64,000 bases of DNA, from NCBI GenBank assembly GCA_947462335.1, contig OX381714.1:56465800-56529799 (forward strand), written 5' to 3'. Numbering within the stretch: position 1 is the first letter of the stretch; the number at the start of each line of letters is the position of its first letter. A program made the position numbers and the translations under genes. The notes under the pieces were generated by a model. It was given only the letters and a program-made list of their open reading frames with translations, searched no databases and was not told where the DNA came from. This DNA comes from Harmothoe impar (lineage: Eukaryota > Annelida > Polychaeta > Phyllodocida > Polynoidae). Positions 26,488 to 40,925 of this stretch are shown here, in pieces.

Positions 26488-29271
26488 CTGCAAAAGACAA
26501 AGTGTCGGCTACAATGTCCATAGTCTACTTTACCCACTTTTGTTGGGGTTCTTACTTTTTGATGGATTATGTTAATTTCCTCAATTGACCAAGATCTTGA
26601 GATTTCCTACTTTTTTATCAACCAGGAAGTGGTAACTCCTAATTGGCATAGATATAGCAATGATTAACATAATGTATAAATAGATAGGGCAAACTATTTG
26701 GTTCCACGTGACTGTATGTGTATGTTGTGCCTCCCTCTGGTGTGAAAGGGCGGAAATAGAATTGCTTACCTTGGTCCTCAGCAGCAAAGGGCCAGGCTGT
26801 TTCTGGTAGGTGGATAAGGCTGTTATATTATTAATGAATGTGGGCCATAGGGGCCTTGTCAGGGGGTGGGGAGCAGATTTGTTACATGTTTGGTTATTGC
26901 CCAGAGGTGTGTCTGTTAAGAATGTGGCCCAGCTTGACTTAGATGTTTATTTTTTATTCACTTCTTGATTGTGCGCACGTAATCTACGATCGTCTCGCAC
27001 GCATTTACTAAGACTCTAGGGTGAAAAACAATAGCACAGTGGTGTTCAGGGTGACTCAGGCTTCGCGTGAGTGGTCAAATGTTTGAAATCGGAGGATTTT
27101 AAAAATTTAGTTTATCACGATGTGCGTACGGGCACCTCTAGCAGATTTACTAGTGGTGCCCTCTTAACTCTGACCTGCTGCACCTCTCCGGCAGGCTTTG
27201 GTGGTCACATGGCCTTTTTCAGAATTGAAATCGGACCATTATTAAGGACAGCAGAAATTATTCGCTAGCGCCTTTACAATGTGTCCCAGGTGGTATCTGA
27301 ACATCTGAGACATCAAAAGGGGAAAAAGAAGATTTATTTGGTAATTTATCATTTAGATGGAAAATATGAGTTACAAACCTATAATTACCACAGCCTTAAT
27401 GTTAGAGATCTATTTAGTTTTATGCATGGCAAAAGCATGCCTTGTCAAACTAGTCGTTTCCCCCGCTTAACTTTGAAGGGCATATGTATTTAAATGAACA
27501 CATTAAAAAAAGGTGGACTCTTTTTACTTAGCTCTTTAAGGGTAGCATTAATGCACTACAAGTACCTACGCCTTGTCAGTTCATGGTGGTTCCCACTTGT
27601 GTTTTTTTTTGCCAAGTCTATTTTAATCTTTAGCTTTTCAGCTATTTTACATATTTGAAAGAACAAGATGTGTTTTTTATCTGAGGGATACAATCACTTA
27701 CATCTATTAATTACCTCATTTTTTTCAAACTTGTAAAATAGCTGAGAAAATGAAGATTTAAATGGTACGGGAGCCTTGTCAGTTCATGGTGTGTCTGATG
27801 GGTACCTCACACGTCTTTTGGCTGGAGTGTGATTGATTTGTAGAAAATATATCTGAATTGACACATAACAGTGATATCATTTGATTTTCACATTTATTTC
27901 ATCATTGGTATTTACACATATGGACAACGGCATTATTGATATTGGTACAAAAATGTATGCACACGTCTTAGTGTATTTCTAAACTACGAGTATCAATCAT
28001 CCTATTCGCCCTCTTATGATTGCCGTTTCACGCCCTGCTTCAGCCCATTCTGGGGTTGATTGTACGAGGATCCCCTGGATTTTCTCTCCTTGTTAAGTCT
28101 ATTTCAAACTCGATTTTCTCAGCTTTTTTTACGCATTTGTAAAAAAATGAGGATATCTATCAATAGGACAGTCATTTACGCTCATAAACACTCTCCATAT
28201 TTTTTTAATCTTTCAAACAACCGATAAAGCCCAGATAGAAATAGACTTCACAAAGAGGGAAAATCCATGGGAACCTCGTACAAGGAGGTGAAATATTGCG
28301 AGAGTTGGTGCATGAATTGCAACCATAAGAGGGTCTATAGGAAATGTTGTATACAGCCTCCAGAGGTTGTCATTTAGCACACAGCTTATGCCTGTTCCAG
28401 AGTCGAGTGTGCCAGGTTCTCAGTGTTATGTACCTTCGGCCAAGTCTATTTCAATCCTTATTTTTCAGCTAATGTTAACCTAAAACTGCATGAGAATGCA
28501 TCTAGACTCTGTATGCCTTGAGTGTATGCCTATGTGTATGGGCTCAGGTGCGTAGCTTAAATAGCTGCGAAAATGGAGAATTAATTAGACTTGGCAAAGA
28601 GAGTAAACGCTGGCAACCTGGCACAAAGAGGTGCATGAACTGTAACCATAAGAGGGTGTGTGACACCACACTAGCTCGGTAGCCCACTTATGATAGGCTT
28701 ATCCCTAACATTGAAATGCAAACATCCTGGTATTTCTATATATACAGATTGTATCATAAGGTGATGGTCTGTTAATCCTGCCTTCTATTTACAAACATGA
28801 TATACTACAAAAGTAGCTATAATTAGGTCTCCTGTGTGGCTTTATGGATTCTCCCAAGTTCAAAATCACTTACATCCATTAATTACCTCCTTCACCTTCA
28901 AACATGTTAAATGACTGAGAAAGTGGAGAATTAAATAGACTTGGCAAAGAGAGTAAACGCTGGCAACCTGGCACAAAGAGGTGCATGAACTGTAACCATA
29001 AGAGGGTGTGTGACACCACACTAATTCGGTAGCCCACTTATGATAGGCTTATCCCTAACATTGAAATAAAAAGATCCTGGTATTTCTATATATATACAGA
29101 TTGTATCATAAGGTGATGGTCTGTTAATCCCACCTTCTTATTTACAAACATGATATACTACAAAAGTAGCTATAATTAGGTCTCCTGTGTGGCTTTATGG
29201 ATTCTCCCAAGTTAGGGGTACAGCGTTGGCTTCTATGCAAGACATTACAGTCCTATGTAGGCACAGTGTCC

Positions 29272-32200
29272 CTATAGCCTGGTGTGAAGGTACAGCAGTA
29301 TAACACTAAGTAGGGTTAGCATGGTACAGCTGCCCCCTCTGGTGCTGGGAGCAGCAGACTCCAGCTGAAGGGCCGTCTTTACACGGATAATGCCGTCATC
29401 CTCCACCATGTTGGCGGGGGCGCTGCTGTCTGTGGTTCTGATGGCGTCCATCTGACAGTGCAGCCAGTACTCCCCAATGTTACGCGGGTAACTCCTTGCC
29501 ACCTGCACAATGGAACATAGAAAATATTTAATTTTAATTGAAAATCATAATTATTAGGGAGTAGCCATTTTAAACAACATGGGGGAGCTGGTGGTGATCT
29601 GGCATGACAGGGGTGGGACAGGGAGCGAAAACCAAGACAATCTTGAGAGGGGGGACCCAAAATGATGCTGCAAGCCTGTGCGAAAAGCCTCTGCAACAGT
29701 CCACCAACACCCTATTTTAATGAACACTCCCTTACTCAGATAACGAAAGTCTGATCAAATAGTATTCTTACAACAATTTTCAGGAGTCATTGTTAGTACC
29801 TTCCCTAAAGCACTAAGCTGCCCAATAAGTGTCATGTTGTGCTACAAGCCCTACCTGTAGTTTGCTGTCCGTGTAGCCGTAGTAGACTTGTCCCACAAAG
29901 AAGAAGGTCCTCCCGGCGTACTGCGTGATGGCGTCCACTCTGGTCACGTGGTCCGGCAGGTTCCACACAGAGATGGAGCGAGGGTAACCACGCGCTATAC
30001 GGTTACCAAGGATACGGTAAAACTCTCTGCCTGTCAATTAGATCATGTGAAAATGAATTGAGAAATTAGTTTCAATTAATGCATAGAGGATTCTCATGAC
30101 ATTAGTATCTTGTCTGCCATTTGCATTTCATAAATAAGGGTGACTCAACTTAATCATTATATATATATGACTTATCAAGAGGGATAGTATAGTACCCATG
30201 CATCATGGCAACAAAAGGGTCGGTGCATTAAAGTACTACGCTGCCCTTAAAGGGTTACATGCTAACCTTTGAAGGCGTAGATATTGTTGTTACCACTCCA
30301 CCTGAAGATGGCGTCTATGTTAGAGGGCAGACCGCGAATCGCATCCGCGATGAGGAAGGGACCCGTGTTAGAAAACAGACGGAGACCTTGGCGTTTAGTA
30401 TTGGATACCACAAACACGTACAGCTGTGTGCCCTGAAAAACAGTCAACTGCAATTAGTGGTGCTGACTAGTGGATATAAATAATCTCTACTTTGGCCGGG
30501 CTTTTGTAAATTGTCTAAGTAAAAACTAATATACTTCAGGTAAATACGTTAAACTGCATAGACAACGCATAATTTCTTCACCATCGGAAACCACCTTTTA
30601 TTGATTCATGATAAGATAGGACATGAGGATAGTTGATATAAGCAAAGTAGGCAATATGGATTTTGTAGTTTTCAGTAATTTTGATTTGTCACTTTTTGCA
30701 TATCCAGCAGATTTGTTTTTAACCCTTTAAAGGGCATTATAGTGCTTTATTGACCCATGCCGTTTTGTTGTTGTGATGCTGAAAGCAGCACTGATAAGCA
30801 GCTCACCAGTGCTGCTTTTACACATCATGCCAATTCTATACCGGTTTGATTTCCAAAAAAAAGGCATGATGACCCCATGCAGTGCTGGTGACTTCCTTAC
30901 TAGCACTGCATTGGTGCATTATGGCTACAAAATAAAGTTTAACTTTGAGGCATCATGGATTAAATATGAAGTGTATACTCACAGCAAAGATGTAGAGTTT
31001 GGATGAGAACCCAGATGTGAGTGCTATAGCAGCGTCCACTTTGCTGCTGATCCTAAAGTCGTCCTCAATGGTCCTCGTGTTCACCTTGTTCCTGGTCAGG
31101 ATGTAGTACTTCTCTCCTGAAACAGGCATAATCAAGTCATAAATATCATGTCCGAACTATTAAACTGTGATATAGACCTCATCCGCATGAAATAAACTAG
31201 GTTCTTGTACTTTACCCCATTTCCTATCATTTCTTTTTTCCCAAACCATCTCCCCCTATTTGACTTTATGTCTTGTAAATGCACCTTGGGATCATATATT
31301 TATGTGCATTTATTTGAAATGAATTGTAAGTTACACAAACAAACATAACTTTCTTATTCTCAGGAAATATTTCTCATTTGAAGTAAAATCTTATGTGAGG
31401 GACAGATCACATTTTAGAGAAATTATCTTAAGGTAAATAATCTAGAAAACCTGTTCTTTTCATGGATAACAACAAATATCTTTTGAGAAAAATAAAATTA
31501 TTGACTTTAATACCTATATAGACTCAAAGTGCAATTTATCAAGTCCATCTTCTTGCAAAGGAAAAGATTGTGACTTTAATTCATTAAAATAATATAGATG
31601 CTTACCACTGAAGGCAAAGGTGAGGGTGTCCCTGTAGAGTTGCTTGATGGTGGCCACAGCATCAAACTGGCCACTACAGGCCCCTGTGGGTAGGGTAGGG
31701 GTGGTGGTGGACGGGACGGTAGTCGTCACCACGGTCACTCCCGTAACACCTGTACCACGGGTAGGGGCAGGCGTGGTGGGCTCAGGTTTGGGACCTGGAA
31801 TGATAAATGCATTATTTTATTATCTGTAGATTTACATTTTCATGGCCTGGAGACACTGGCTGTCAGCTGAGGGCAATTGCAATGTGAAATAGTGAGATCT
31901 ATTAATCTTTAATCATTTTACCAGCACAATATTGATTGTTTTCAAGTTCTTGTTATTTTAATTTCTTTTAAATATGATAGACATAAGGCATTAAATGCTG
32001 ATGGAATATTAGAGAAAATGTAATGTTAGCAAATTTAAGGTGTCCATGAATGACTTGCCAGTGGTGCATTCATGCATTATGGTGACCCTACACGAAAATT
32101 AGTTGAATTCTAAGCTGAATTCTAGAGAATGAGATTAATAAGTGAGCGTACTTACCGTACAGGGACTGGATGGCCATGATGTCGTCAGAGTGCAGTTTGA

Positions 32201-32314
32201 AGTCGGGCTGGTAGCTGCGGTAGAAGGGAGCCATGAGGGCGTCCTTGTTGTCTGAGTGAGACAACCCCAGAGAGTGTCCAAACTCATGCACTGCCACCTG
32301 GAACAGGTCGATGC
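29272..32314 (-). CDS. Array copy C6: six-exon 3' half of MMP gene
   Basis: Exons 32314-32156, 31794-31606, 31116-30983, 30432-30267, 30030-29855 and 29502-29272. PFYRSYQ, tail Ile. A private change just outside the zinc-site exon (GGCAACA at about 32335 in place of GGCTACA) lies in the intron. Its spacer carries a C-to-G change at about 34531 that is shared with the C9 spacer but not with neighbours. Confidence 0.8.
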
Positions 32315-35098
32315 CTGCAAAAGACAAAGTGTCGGCAACAATGTCCATAGTCTACTTTACCCACTTTTGTTGGGGTTCTTACTTTTTGATGGATTATGTT
32401 AATTTCCTCAATTGACCAAGATCTTGAGATTTCCTACTTTTTTATCAACCAGGAAGTGGTAACTCCTAATTGGCATAGATATAGCAATGATTAACATAAT
32501 GTATAAATAGATAGGGCAAACTATTTGGTTCCACGTGACTGTATGTGTATGTTGTGCCTCCCTCTGGTGTGAAAGGGCGGAAATAGAATTGCTTACCTTG
32601 GTCCTCAGCAGCAAAGGGCCAGGCTGTTTCTGGTAGGTGGATAAGGCTGTTATATTATTAATGAATGTGGGCCATAGGGGCCTTGTCAGGGGGTGGGGAG
32701 CAGATTTGTTACATGTTTGGTTATTGCCCAGAGGTGTGTCTGTTAAGAATGTGGCCCAGCTTGACTTAGATGTTTATTTTTTATTCACTTCTTGATTGTG
32801 CGCACGTAATCTACGATCGTCTCGCACGCATTTACTAAGACTCTAGGGTGAAAAACAATAGCACAGTGGTGTTCAGGGTGACTCAGGCTTCGCGTGAGTG
32901 GTCAAATGTTTGAAATCGGAGGATTTTAAAAATTTAGTTTATCACGATGTGCGTACGGGCACCTCTAGCAGATTTACTAGTGGTGCCCTCTTAACTCTGA
33001 CCTGCTGCACCTCTCCGGCAGGCTTTGGTGGTCACATGGCCTTTTTCAGAATTGAAATCGGACCATTATTAAGGACAGCAGAAATTATTCGCTAGCGCCT
33101 TTACAATGTGTCCCAGGTGGTATCTGAACATCTGAGACATCAAAAGGGGAAAAAGAAGATTTATTTGGTAATTTATCATTTAGATGGAAAATATGAGTTA
33201 CAAACCTATAATTACCACAGCCTTAATGTTAGAGATCTATTTAGTTTTATGCATGGCAAAAGCATGCCTTGTCAAACTAGTCGTTTCCCCCGCTTAACTT
33301 TGAAGGGCATATGTATTTAAATGAACACATTAAAAAAAGGTGGACTCTTTTTACTTAGCTCTTTAAGGGTAGCATTAATGCACTACAAGTACCTACGCCT
33401 TGTCAGTTCATGGTGGTTCCCACTTGTGTTTTTTTTTGCCAAGTCTATTTTAATCTTTAGCTTTTCAGCTATTTTACATATTTGAAAGAACAAGATGTGT
33501 TTTTTATCTGAGGGATACAATCACTTACATCTATTAATTACCTCATTTTTTTCAAACTTGTAAAATAGCTGAGAAAATGAAGATTTAAATGGTACGGGAG
33601 CCTTGTCAGTTCATGGTGTGTCTGATGGGTACCTCACACGTCTTTTGGCTGGAGTGTGATTGATTTGTAGAAAATATATCTGAATTGACACATAACAGTG
33701 ATATCATTTGATTTTCACATTTATTTCATCATTGGTATTTACACATATGGACAACGGCATTATTGATATTGGTACAAAAATGTATGCACACGTCTTAGTG
33801 TATTTCTAAACTACGAGTATCAATCATCCTATTCGCCCTCTTATGATTGCCGTTTCACGCCCTGCTTCAGCCCATTCTGGGGTTGATTGTACGAGGATCC
33901 CCTGGATTTTCTCTCCTTGTTAAGTCTATTTCAAACTCGATTTTCTCAGCTTTTTTTACGCATTTGTAAAAAAATGAGGATATCTATCAATAGGACAGTC
34001 ATTTACGCTCATAAACACTCTCCATATTTTTTTAATCTTTCAAACAACCGATAAAGCCCAGATAGAAATAGACTTCACAAAGAGGGAAAATCCATGGGAA
34101 CCTCGTACAAGGAGGTGAAATATTGCGAGAGTTGGTGCATGAATTGCAACCATAAGAGGGTCTATAGGAAATGTTGTATACAGCCTCCAGAGGTTGTCAT
34201 TTAGCACACAGCTTATGCCTGTTCCAGAGTCGAGTGTGCCAGGTTCTCAGTGTTATGTACCTTCGGCCAAGTCTATTTCAATCCTTATTTTTCAGCTAAT
34301 GTTAACCTAAAACTGCATGAGAATGCATCTAGACTCTGTATGCCTTGAGTGTATGCCTATGTGTATGGGCTCAGGTGCGTAGCTTAAATAGCTGCGAAAA
34401 TGGAGAATTAATTAGACTTGGCAAAGAGAGTAAACGCTGGCAACCTGGCACAAAGAGGTGCATGAACTGTAACCATAAGAGGGTGTGTGACACCACACTA
34501 GCTCGGTAGCCCACTTATGATAGGCTTATCGCTAACATTGAAATGCAAACATCCTGGTATTTCTATATATACAGATTGTATCATAAGGTGATGGTCTGTT
34601 AATCCTGCCTTCTATTTACAAACATGATATACTACAAAAGTAGCTATAATTAGGTCTCCTGTGTGGCTTTATGGATTCTCCCAAGTTCAAAATCACTTAC
34701 ATCCATTAATTACCTCCTTCACCTTCAAACATGTTAAATGACTGAGAAAATGGAGAATTAAATAGACTTGGCAAAGAGAGTAAACGCTGGCAACCTGGCA
34801 CAAAGAGGTGCATGAACTGTAACCATAAGAGGGTGTGTGACACCACACTAATTCGGTAGCCCACTTATGATAGGCTTATCCCTAACATTGAAATAAAAAG
34901 ATCCTGGTATTTCTATATATATACAGATTGTATCATAAGGTGATGGTCTGTTAATCCCACCTTCTTATTTACAAACATGATATACTACAAAAGTAGCTAT
35001 AATTAGGTCTCCTGTGTGGCTTTATGGATTCTCCCAAGTTAGGGGTACAGCGTTGGCTTCTATGCAAGACATTACAGTCCTATGTAGGCACAGTGTCC

Positions 35099-38000
35099 CT
35101 ATAGCCTGGTGTGAAGGTACAGCAGTATAACACTAAGTAGGGTTAGCATGGTACAGCTGCCCCCTCTGGTGCTGGGAGCAGCAGACTCCAGCTGAAGGGC
35201 CGTCTTTACACGGATAATGCCGTCATCCTCCACCATGTTGGCGGGGGCGCTGCTGTCTGTGGTTCTGATGGCGTCCATCTGACAGTGCAGCCAGTACTCC
35301 CCAATGTTACGCGGGTAACTCCTTGCCACCTGCACAATGGAACATAGAAAATATTTAATTTTAATTGAAAATCATAATTATTAGGGAGTAGCCATTTTAA
35401 ACAACATGGGGGAGCTGGTGGTGATCTGGCATGACAGGGGTGGGACAGGGAGCGAAAACCAAGACAATCTTGAGAGGGGGGACCCAAAATGATGCTGCAA
35501 GCCTGTGCGAAAAGCCTCTGCAACAGTCCACCAACACCCTATTTTAATGAACACTCCCTTACTCAGATAACGAAAGTCTGATCAAATAGTATTCTTACAA
35601 CAATTTTCAGGAGTCATTGTTAGTACCTTCCCTAAAGCACTAAGCTGCCCAATAAGTGTCATGTTGTGCTACAAGCCCTACCTGTAGTTTGCTGTCCGTG
35701 TAGCCGTAGTAGACTTGTCCCACAAAGAAGAAGGTCCTCCCGGCGTACTGCGTGATGGCGTCCACTCTGGTCACGTGGTCCGGCAGGTTCCACACAGAGA
35801 TGGAGCGAGGGTAACCACGCGCTATACGGTTACCAAGGATACGGTAAAACTCTCTGCCTGTCAATTAGATCATGTGAAAATGAATTGAAATATTAGTTTC
35901 AATTAATGCATAGAGGATTCTCATGACATTAGTATCTTGTCTGCCATTTGCATTTCATAAATAAGGGTGACTCAACTTAATCATTATATATATATGACTT
36001 ATCAAGAGGGATAGTATAGTACCCATGCATCATGGCAACAAAAGGGTCGGTGCATTAAAGTACTACGCTGCCCTTAAAGGGTTACATGCTAACCTTTGAA
36101 GGCGTAGATATTGTTGTTACCACTCCACCTGAAGATGGCGTCTATGTTAGAGGGCAGACCGCGAATCGCATCCGCGATGAGGAAGGGACCCGTGTTAGAA
36201 AACAGACGGAGACCTTGGCGTTTAGTATTGGATACCACAAACACGTACAGCTGTGTGCCCTGAAAAACAGTCAACTGCAATTAGTGGTGCTGACTAGTGG
36301 ATATAAATAATCTCTACTTTGGCCGGGCTTTTGTAAATTGTCTAAGTAAAAACTAATATACTTCAGGTAAATACGTTAAACTGCATAGACAACGCATAAT
36401 TTCTTCACCATCGGAAACCACCTTTTATTGATTCATGATAAGATAGGACATGAGGATAGTTGATATAAGCAAAGTAGGCAATATGGATTTTGTAGTTTTC
36501 AGTAATTTTGATTTGTCACTTTTTGCATATCCAGCAGATTTGTTTTTAACCCTTTAAAGGGCATTATAGTGCTTTATTGACCCATGCCGTTTTGTTGTTG
36601 TGATGCTGAAAGCAGCACTGATAAGCAGCTCACCAGTGCTGCTTTTACACATCATGCCAATTCTATACCGGTTTGATTTCCAAAAAAAAGGCATGATGAC
36701 CCCATGCAGTGCTGGTGACTTCCTTACTAGCACTGCATTGGTGCATTATGGCTACAAAATAAAGTTTAACTTTGAGGCATCATGGATTAAATATGAAGTG
36801 TATACTCACAGCAAAGATGTAGAGTTTGGATGAGAACCCAGATGTGAGTGCTATAGCAGCGTCCACTTTGCTGCTGATCCTAAAGTCGTCCTCAATGGTC
36901 CTCGTGTTCACCTTGTTCCTGGTCAGGATGTAGTACTTCTCTCCTGAAACAGGCATAATCAAGTCATAAATATCATGTCCGAACTATTAAACTGTGATAT
37001 AGACCTCATCCGCATGAAATAAACTAGGTTCTTGTACTTTACCCCATTTCCTATCATTTCTTTTTTCCCAAACCATCTCCCCCTATTTGACTTTATGTCT
37101 TGTAAATGCACCTTGGGATCATATATTTATGTGCATTTATTTGAAATGAATTGTAAGTTACACAAACAAACATAACTTTCTTATTCTCAGGAAATATTTC
37201 TCATTTGAAGTAAAATCTTATGTGAGGGACAGATCACATTTTAGAGAAATTATCTTAAGGTAAATAATCTAGAAAACCTGTTCTTTTCATGGATAACAAC
37301 AAATATCTTTTGAGAAAAATAAAATTATTGACTTTAATACCTATATAGACTCAAAGTGCAATTTATCAAGTCCATCTTCTTGCAAAGGAAAAGATTGTGA
37401 CTTTAATTCATTAAAATAATATAGATGCTTACCACTGAAGGCAAAGGTGAGGGTGTCCCTGTAGAGTTGCTTGATGGTGGCCACAGCATCAAACTGGCCA
37501 CTACAGGCCCCTGTGGGTAGGGTAGGGGTGGTGGTGGACGGGACGGTAGTCGTCACCACGGTCACTCCCGTAACACCTGTACCACGGGTAGGGGCAGGCG
37601 TGGTGGGCTCAGGTTTGGGACCTGGAATGATAAATGCATTATTTTATTATCTGTAGATTTACATTTTCATGGCCTGGAGACACTGGCTGTCAGCTGAGGG
37701 CAATTGCAATGTGAAATAGTGAGATCTATTAATCTTTAATCATTTTACCAGCACAATATTGATTGTTTTCAAGTTCTTGTTATTTTAATTTCTTTTAAAT
37801 ATGATAGACATAAGGCATTAAATGCTGATGGAATATTAGAGAAAATGTAATGTTAGCAAATTTAAGGTGTCCATGAATGACTTGCCAGTGGTGCATTCAT
37901 GCATTATGGTGACCCTACACGAAAATTAGTTGAATTCTAAGCTGAATTCTAGAGAATGAGATTAATAAGTGAGCGTACTTACCGTACAGGGACTGGATGG

Positions 38001-38141
38001 CCATGATGTCGTCAGAGTGCAGTTTGAAGTCGGGCTGGTAGCTGCGGTAGAAGGGAGCCATGAGGGCGTCCTTGTTGTCTGAGTGAGACAACCCCAGAGA
38101 GTGTCCAAACTCATGCACTGCCACCTGGAACAGGTCGATGC
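35099..38141 (-). CDS. Array copy C7: six-exon 3' half of MMP gene
   Basis: Exons 38141-37983, 37621-37433, 36943-36810, 36259-36094, 35857-35682 and 35329-35099. PFYRSYQ, tail Ile. It has private intron changes at about 35888-35891, next to the RVDAI exon. Reading frames, zinc motif and stop are intact. Confidence 0.8.
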
Positions 38142-40925
38142 CTGCAAAAGACAAAGTGTCGGCTACAATGTCCATAGTCTACTTTACCCACTTTTGTTGG
38201 GGTTCTTACTTTTTGATGGATTATGTTAATTTCCTCAATTGACCAAGATCTTGAGATTTCCTACTTTTTTATCAACCAGGAAGTGGTAACTCCTAATTGG
38301 CATAGATATAGCAATGATTAACATAATGTATAAATAGATAGGGCAAACTATTTGGTTCCACGTGACTGTATGTGTATGTTGTGCCTCCCTCTGGTGTGAA
38401 AGGGCGGAAATAGAATTGCTTACCTTGGTCCTCAGCAGCAAAGGGCCAGGCTGTTTCTGGTAGGTGGATAAGGCTGTTATATTATTAATGAATGTGGGCC
38501 ATAGGGGCCTTGTCAGGGGGTGGGGAGCAGATTTGTTACATGTTTGGTTATTGCCCAGAGGTGTGTCTGTTAAGAATGTGGCCCAGCTTGACTTAGATGT
38601 TTATTTTTTATTCACTTCTTGATTGTGCGCACGTAATCTACGATCGTCTCGCACGCATTTACTAAGACTCTAGGGTGAAAAACAATAGCACAGTGGTGTT
38701 CAGGGTGACTCAGGCTTCGCGTGAGTGGTCAAATGTTTGAAATCGGAGGATTTTAAAAATTTAGTTTATCACGATGTGCGTACGGGCACCTCTAGCAGAT
38801 TTACTAGTGGTGCCCTCTTAACTCTGACCTGCTGCACCTCTCCGGCAGGCTTTGGTGGTCACATGGCCTTTTTCAGAATTGAAATCGGACCATTATTAAG
38901 GACAGCAGAAATTATTCGCTAGCGCCTTTACAATGTGTCCCAGGTGGTATCTGAACATCTGAGACATCAAAAGGGGAAAAAGAAGATTTATTTGGTAATT
39001 TATCATTTAGATGGAAAATATGAGTTACAAACCTATAATTACCACAGCCTTAATGTTAGAGATCTATTTAGTTTTATGCATGGCAAAAGCATGCCTTGTC
39101 AAACTAGTCGTTTCCCCCGCTTAACTTTGAAGGGCATATGTATTTAAATGAACACATTAAAAAAAGGTGGACTCTTTTTACTTAGCTCTTTAAGGGTAGC
39201 ATTAATGCACTACAAGTACCTACGCCTTGTCAGTTCATGGTGGTTCCCACTTGTGTTTTTTTTTGCCAAGTCTATTTTAATCTTTAGCTTTTCAGCTATT
39301 TTACATATTTGAAAGAACAAGATGTGTTTTTTATCTGAGGGATACAATCACTTACATCTATTAATTACCTCATTTTTTTCAAACTTGTAAAATAGCTGAG
39401 AAAATGAAGATTTAAATGGTACGGGAGCCTTGTCAGTTCATGGTGTGTCTGATGGGTACCTCACACGTCTTTTGGCTGGAGTGTGATTGATTTGTAGAAA
39501 ATATATCTGAATTGACACATAACAGTGATATCATTTGATTTTCACATTTATTTCATCATTGGTATTTACACATATGGACAACGGCATTATTGATATTGGT
39601 ACAAAAATGTATGCACACGTCTTAGTGTATTTCTAAACTACGAGTATCAATCATCCTATTCGCCCTCTTATGATTGCCGTTTCACGCCCTGCTTCAGCCC
39701 ATTCTGGGGTTGATTGTACGAGGATCCCCTGGATTTTCTCTCCTTGTTAAGTCTATTTCAAACTCGATTTTCTCAGCTTTTTTTACGCATTTGTAAAAAA
39801 ATGAGGATATCTATCAATAGGACAGTCATTTACGCTCATAAACACTCTCCATATTTTTTTAATCTTTCAAACAACCGATAAAGCCCAGATAGAAATAGAC
39901 TTCACAAAGAGGGAAAATCCATGGGAACCTCGTACAAGGAGGTGAAATATTGCGAGAGTTGGTGCATGAATTGCAACCATAAGAGGGTCTATAGGAAATG
40001 TTGTATACAGCCTCCAGAGGTTGTCATTTAGCACACAGCTTATGCCTGTTCCAGAGTCGAGTGTGCCAGGTTCTCAGTGTTATGTACCTTCGGCCAAGTC
40101 TATTTCAATCCTTATTTTTCAGCTAATGTTAACCTAAAACTGCATGAGAATGCATCTAGACTCTGTATGCCTTGAGTGTATGCCTATGTGTATGGGCTCA
40201 GGTGCGTAGCTTAAATAGCTGCGAAAATGGAGAATTAATTAGACTTGGCAAAGAGAGTAAACGCTGGCAACCTGGCACAAAGAGGTGCATGAACTGTAAC
40301 CATAAGAGGGTGTGTGACACCACACTAGCTCGGTAGCCCACTTATGATAGGCTTATCCCTAACATTGAAATGCAAACATCCTGGTATTTCTATATATACA
40401 GATTGTATCATAAGGTGATGGTCTGTTAATCCTGCCTTCTATTTACAAACATGATATACTACAAAAGTAGCTATAATTAGGTCTCCTGTGTGGCTTTATG
40501 GATTCTCCCAAGTTCAAAATCACTTACATCCATTAATTACCTCCTTCACCTTCAAACATGTTAAATGACTGAGAAAATGGAGAATTAAATAGACTTGGCA
40601 AAGAGAGTAAACGCTGGCAACCTGGCACAAAGAGGTGCATGAACTGTAACCATAAGAGGGTGTGTGACACCACACTAATTCGGTAGCCCACTTATGATAG
40701 GCTTATCCCTAACATTGAAATAAAAAGATCCTGGTATTTCTATATATATACAGATTGTATCATAAGGTGATGGTCTGTTAATCCCACCTTCTTATTTACA
40801 AACATGATATACTACAAAAGTAGCTATAATTAGGTCTCCTGTGTGGCTTTATGGATTCTCCCAAGTTAGGGGTACAGCGTTGGCTTCTATGCAAGACATT
40901 ACAGTCCTATGTAGGCACAGTGTCC